Shown here one piece after another: positions 39,241 through 41,590 of a stretch of DNA of 41,590 bases; positions within the stretch are counted from its first letter, which is position 1; every line of letters starts with the position of its first letter. A program made the position numbers and the translations under genes. The stretch comes from Actinomycetes bacterium (GTDB lineage Bacteria; Actinomycetota; Actinomycetes; Actinomycetales; Microbacteriaceae), in assembly GCA_029779645.1 (NCBI GenBank), contig JAKPAC010000044.1, positions 1 through 41,590 on the forward strand. The letters run 5' to 3'. The notes below the pieces were generated by a model that ran no database searches, was not told the origin of the DNA, and was given only the letters and a program-made list of their open reading frames with translations.

Positions 39241-40236
39241 TCAGCGTTCCCAGGCGGTGTAGTCGACGACCGCTGGGGCGTGGAGGTCCGTCCTGCTGGT
39301 CCCGGTGTAGAGCGTCTCGGCAGCAAGGATCTGCCCGGTGCGCGGCGAGATGATCAGCCGGTCCTCGTACTCGCCGGGGGCACGGTCGGTTGCGCTGAAC
39401 ACGATCCCCGTCCGGCCCAGCCGGTCGGTTGTCGATCCGGAGACCTGGATGTTGCTCACGCCGCTCAAGTATCCGATGAGCGCCGCTTCCTGTTCGGGCG
39501 TGAGCAGGTAGTTGGAGACGATGGTGCTGATCTCCTGCAGCGTCTGCCCCGCGCTCAACTCCTCATCGCCCGCGAAGGCGGCCAGGTATGCGCCGACCTC
39601 GTCGACGTCGGTGGGTGGACCGTCCTCGATCAGAGCGTCCCAATCGCCTGGCGGTAAGGTCTCGTCGACGAGGACCGTGCCGGGTGCGGGCAGGGTGTCG
39701 TCGTTCTGCCCGGGGAAGGGCTCCGCGGCGATGAGCCGATAATGCACGCTCCCGTCGGCCCGGAAGGCGGTCTCGCTCCACTGCGGTTCGACGACGGTGG
39801 ACTCGGTCGTCCCGTCCTCAGCGAACGTCGTGTTCAGCGCCCAGGTCTGTGTACGGATCGTGTTGCCGGGCTCTTGGCCGGTGCGACGCATGGTCTCCAT
39901 CTCCTTCAACAGCTCCGGAGCCGCCGCGGAAACCGGGGTCAGGTCCAGCAGGGGTGGGGTCGCGGCGACAGCCGGCACGGGGCGCAGAATACTCGTCAAC
40001 GCGATGACAGCGACGAGGAGCACGACGACGAACGCTCCACCGGTCGCTAATTGCACAGGACGCCAAGCACGCCGCTTCACAGGCTCCCGAGTGCCGCGAC
40101 GACGCGAACGAGCAAGTGCGGTCTCCTTAGCTTCGTACTCCGCGAGCTCGCGCAGGCCTCGCTCGGAGAGTGGGTCACCGCGCTTCACGGTTCCGGGGTC
40201 GGCTGCGCGCAGCAGCTTGCTCAACAGGTCATTCAT
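39241..40236 (-). CDS. CU044_5270-like single-pass membrane protein, sigma-factor partner
   Basis: 331 residues. Residues 1-60 are cytoplasmic, charged and helical (SERGLRELAEYEAKETALARSRRRGTREPVKRRAW), residues ~64-84 are one transmembrane helix (LATGGAFVVVLLVAVIALTSIL), and the rest is extracellular: a run of beta segments including WSETAFRADGSVHYRLIAAEP, LTPEQEAALIGYLSGVSNI, RTGIVFSATDRAPGEYEDRLIISPRTGQILAAETLY. This matches CU044_5270 proteins, encoded beside sigma-70-like factors in many Actinobacteria. By position it may be a membrane anti-sigma or signal sensor, but the family has no established zinc anti-sigma motif and I see none. It overlaps the sigma gene by 8 bp. Confidence 0.78.
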   Translation of the reverse strand: MNDLLSKLLRAADPGTVKRGDPLSERGLRELAEYEAKETALARSRRRGTREPVKRRAWRPVQLATGGAFVVVLLVAVIALTSILRPVPAVAATPPLLDLTPVSAAAPELLKEMETMRRTGQEPGNTIRTQTWALNTTFAEDGTTESTVVEPQWSETAFRADGSVHYRLIAAEPFPGQNDDTLPAPGTVLVDETLPPGDWDALIEDGPPTDVDEVGAYLAAFAGDEELSAGQTLQEISTIVSNYLLTPEQEAALIGYLSGVSNIQVSGSTTDRLGRTGIVFSATDRAPGEYEDRLIISPRTGQILAAETLYTGTSRTDLHAPAVVDYTAWER

Positions 40237-40732
40237 GAGTGGGCACCTCCTCGACAGCCGGGTCCTGCAGTTCGCTCAATGCCGCACGAAGCATGCGCCT
40301 GGCACGCATCAGCCGGGCACGGACGGCAGCACTGTTCATATTGAGCACGGCGGCAATCTCCCGAGCCGTCAGGCGCTCCCAGTAGGTCATCTTCAGCACC
40401 TCGCGGTGTATCTGCGGCAGCCGCTCGACCGCATCACGCACCTCCGCGTACAAGTCATCGGAAACAGGCATACGCAGCGCGAAGTCCTCGTTGAGCTGAC
40501 ATTGCAGTTCAGCGCGCCGTCCTCGGCGCCGGTACTCGTCGCCGATCAGGTTCCGCACGACGCCATACAGCCAGGGCACGCTCAACGCCTCCCCGTCTTC
40601 GTATCGCTGCCAGGCAAGGCGGAAAGCCTCACTCGCGACTTCTTCCGCGTCCGCCTTCGAGTCCAGGCGACGCTCAGCAACACCGACAACCAGGGAGTAG
40701 TTCGCCCGGAAGAACGTCGAGAACCTTCTCAC
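40229..40732 (-). CDS. RNA polymerase sigma factor, sigma-70/ECF type
   Basis: 167 residues. Region 2 (FFRANYSLVVGVAERRLDSKADAEEVASEAFRLAWQRYED and VPWLYGVVRNLIGDEYRRR) binds core polymerase and the -10 element. Region 4 (AVERLPQIHREVLKMTYWERLTAREIAAVLNMNSAAVRARLMRARRMLRAAL) is the helix-turn-helix for -35 recognition. Region 3 is absent, as in ECF factors. The GTG at 40732 is preceded by GGGAGGGAGG. It probably controls the operon with its overlapping membrane partner and the secreted I36-like protein. The promoter it recognises cannot be read with certainty. Confidence 0.92.
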   Translation of the reverse strand: MRRFSTFFRANYSLVVGVAERRLDSKADAEEVASEAFRLAWQRYEDGEALSVPWLYGVVRNLIGDEYRRRGRRAELQCQLNEDFALRMPVSDDLYAEVRDAVERLPQIHREVLKMTYWERLTAREIAAVLNMNSAAVRARLMRARRMLRAALSELQDPAVEEVPTHE

Positions 40733-40884
40733 GCCACCTCCCTCCCTTCACCACGACAACAGACTGTCTTCTATCTTCTCTGTTGCTCGCGGACGACGAA
40801 GTGTGACAACGAGAGGATGCGCGAGCCGAGGCGGTACCCCTCCATCCGATCAATTGATCACCGCCACGGCTCGCGACATCCCGC
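40733..40884. other. Upstream region of the sigma factor operon
   Basis: 152 bp between the duplicated membrane protein gene and the sigma gene. It holds a purine-rich ribosome site next to the sigma GTG and an A/T-rich stretch (GAGAAGATAGAAGACAG on the minus strand, around 40765-40785) that may contain its promoter. No gene. Confidence 0.4.
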
Positions 40885-41361
40885 TCACTCGGGCAATTCA
40901 GGCAGCCTCTGTGAGCCTCTGACGCTCGCACCCAGTCCAATGACGAAGCAGAGCAAGCCCACTACGCCCACGAAAGCCGCAGGAACGATGTTGCCCCGAC
41001 GCATCTCGATGTCCGATGCGTAGCCCTCGGCGATTGCCCATGCTGCTCCAGCAAGGACAATGACTACCCCCGCAAGAACTAGCAGAAGGGACCAGCGTCT
41101 AGTGCGACGCGTATCCTCAGTTGGTTCAGATGGCCTCTGTGCGCCTCTGATGCTCGCGACTACGCCAATCAGCACGCCGACAAAGCCCACTGCGCCTATA
41201 ACAAATACGGGAATACCGCGGCCAGGCCGCATCTCAGCGTCCGATGCGTATCCCTCGAAGATTGCCCATGCGGCTGCAGCAAGAATCACTGCTGCGCCAG
41301 CAAGCGCGAGCAGTAGCGGCCAAAGCCTCCGAGCGCGTCGCGTACTCATCATGGGTTGCAT
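40885..41361 (-). CDS. Four-helix membrane protein made of two tandem copies
   Basis: 158 residues, with no family recognised. Residues ~8-77 and ~86-155 are two copies of one unit: a basic start (RRARRLWP / RRTRRWSL), helix LLLALAGAAVILAAAAWAIFEGYASDAEM versus LLLVLAGVVIVLAGAAWAIAEGYASDIEM, then a second helix ending in IRGAQRPSEP versus VRGSQRLPELP. Each unit has two transmembrane segments and the invariant AWAIxEGYASDxEMR loop. ATG 41361 or the ATG pair at 41352/41349 may start the protein; none has a clear ribosome site. Such duplicated units often arise from single two-helix genes. Confidence 0.7.
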   Translation of the reverse strand: MQPMMSTRRARRLWPLLLALAGAAVILAAAAWAIFEGYASDAEMRPGRGIPVFVIGAVGFVGVLIGVVASIRGAQRPSEPTEDTRRTRRWSLLLVLAGVVIVLAGAAWAIAEGYASDIEMRRGNIVPAAFVGVVGLLCFVIGLGASVRGSQRLPELPE

Positions 41362-41410
41362 CCCGCAAGAACGGTGGTCAAGTCCCGTGGAGTGGATGCT
41401 CCTATTGCTG

Positions 41411-41590
41411 TCAAGCGGTCTGTGGCGGGCTGATCGCGTCGAGAGCGATGGTGGCGCGGCGTTCGAGTTCTGGATCGGCGCGGGTGCCGATCTCGAGGCG
41501 GCGGAGGCGCTGGTAGGGGACGCCGAGGCTGGCGGCGAGGACGCTGATCGGGATACCGATCGCTTGTCGATGTGCTCGCAGCTCGCGTCC
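41411..41590 (-). CDS. XRE-type helix-turn-helix protein, C-terminal part only
   Basis: 59 residues, with the 5' end outside the window. GRELRAHRQAIGIPISVLAA then SLGVPYQRLRRLEIGTRADPELERRATIALDAI has the spacing of an XRE/Cro domain, with recognition helix around VPYQRLRRLE. The TGA lies at 41413-41411. It may be a small regulator or the helix-turn-helix end of a larger protein. Confidence 0.55.
   Translation of the reverse strand, partial: GRELRAHRQAIGIPISVLAASLGVPYQRLRRLEIGTRADPELERRATIALDAISPPQTA

Larger units (their letters stand above)
38405..41590. mobile_element. Putative genomic island, one end; continues past the window
   Basis: Starts at the tRNA-Leu fragment. Composition drops, the resident GGATGCC motif disappears, and gene content changes to sigma factor, CU044_5270-like protein, secreted inhibitor, duplicated membrane protein and XRE-type protein. 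No integrase lies in the visible 3.2 kb. The far end, with an intact tRNA-Leu, is expected to the right. Confidence 0.55.

Noticed and set aside
1..41590. CRISPR arrays, rRNA, intact tRNA genes, transposases
   Set aside because: I looked for spaced repeats, tRNA cloverleaves and DDE/HUH motifs on both strands and found none; only the tRNA-Leu fragment at 38405 stands.

Overview
The window is GC-rich actinobacterial chromosome, most likely from the Microbacteriaceae (Microbacterium- or Leucobacter-like). The evidence is very high GC at third codon positions, NucS in place of MutS/MutL repair genes, three F420-dependent luciferase-like proteins, a six-gene Mrp antiporter operon with fused MrpA/MrpB, and many genes whose -10 box sits six bases before the start codon, as expected for leaderless mRNAs. 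The family assignment is an inference from gene content and style; no rRNA or intact tRNA lies in the window.

Layout. 1-6.2 kb: end of a J-domain protein, ribokinase (rbsK), an F420-type oxidoreductase coupled to a 3-hydroxyisobutyryl-CoA hydrolase, and a two-gene ABC exporter whose ATPase has a long acidic tail. 6.2-10.8 kb: a small unknown protein, uroporphyrinogen-III synthase (hemD), a three-gene envelope-stress-like cassette (YtxH-like, holin-like, DUF3618-like) and the porphyrinogen oxidase of heme synthesis (hemG/hemY). 10.8-14.1 kb: two coupled MacB-type ABC ATPases, the first cut off at its N-terminus by a lower-GC segment that brings in a membrane protein and a YtrA-type GntR regulator under a palindromic operator; 0.5 kb of debris follows. 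14.1-22.4 kb: HhH-GPD repair protein, MFS transporter, glycyl-tRNA synthetase, lactate 2-monooxygenase-like flavoenzyme, M13 metallopeptidase, MATE exporter. 22.5-28.9 kb: mrpACDEFG on the minus strand. 29-38.3 kb: MFS transporter, nucS, HAD phosphatase, cold shock protein, a coupled pair (glycosylase-annotated protein plus SDR39U1 epimerase), two LLM oxidoreductases, APC permease, lipoprotein.

From 38.4 kb to the window end the character changes. A terminator is followed directly by the isolated last ~20 bases of a tRNA-Leu gene. Beyond it the DNA is less GC-rich and carries a secreted I36-type protease inhibitor, a CU044_5270-like membrane protein, a sigma factor, a small membrane protein built from two tandem copies, and the end of an XRE-type protein. 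I read this as one end of an element integrated in a tRNA-Leu gene and continuing past the window.

A chromosome-wide signature helps to separate resident from acquired DNA: the heptamer GGATGCC (either strand) occurs about forty times by eye in the resident DNA and I found none in the 12.2-13.9 kb insert or the 38.4-41.6 kb segment.
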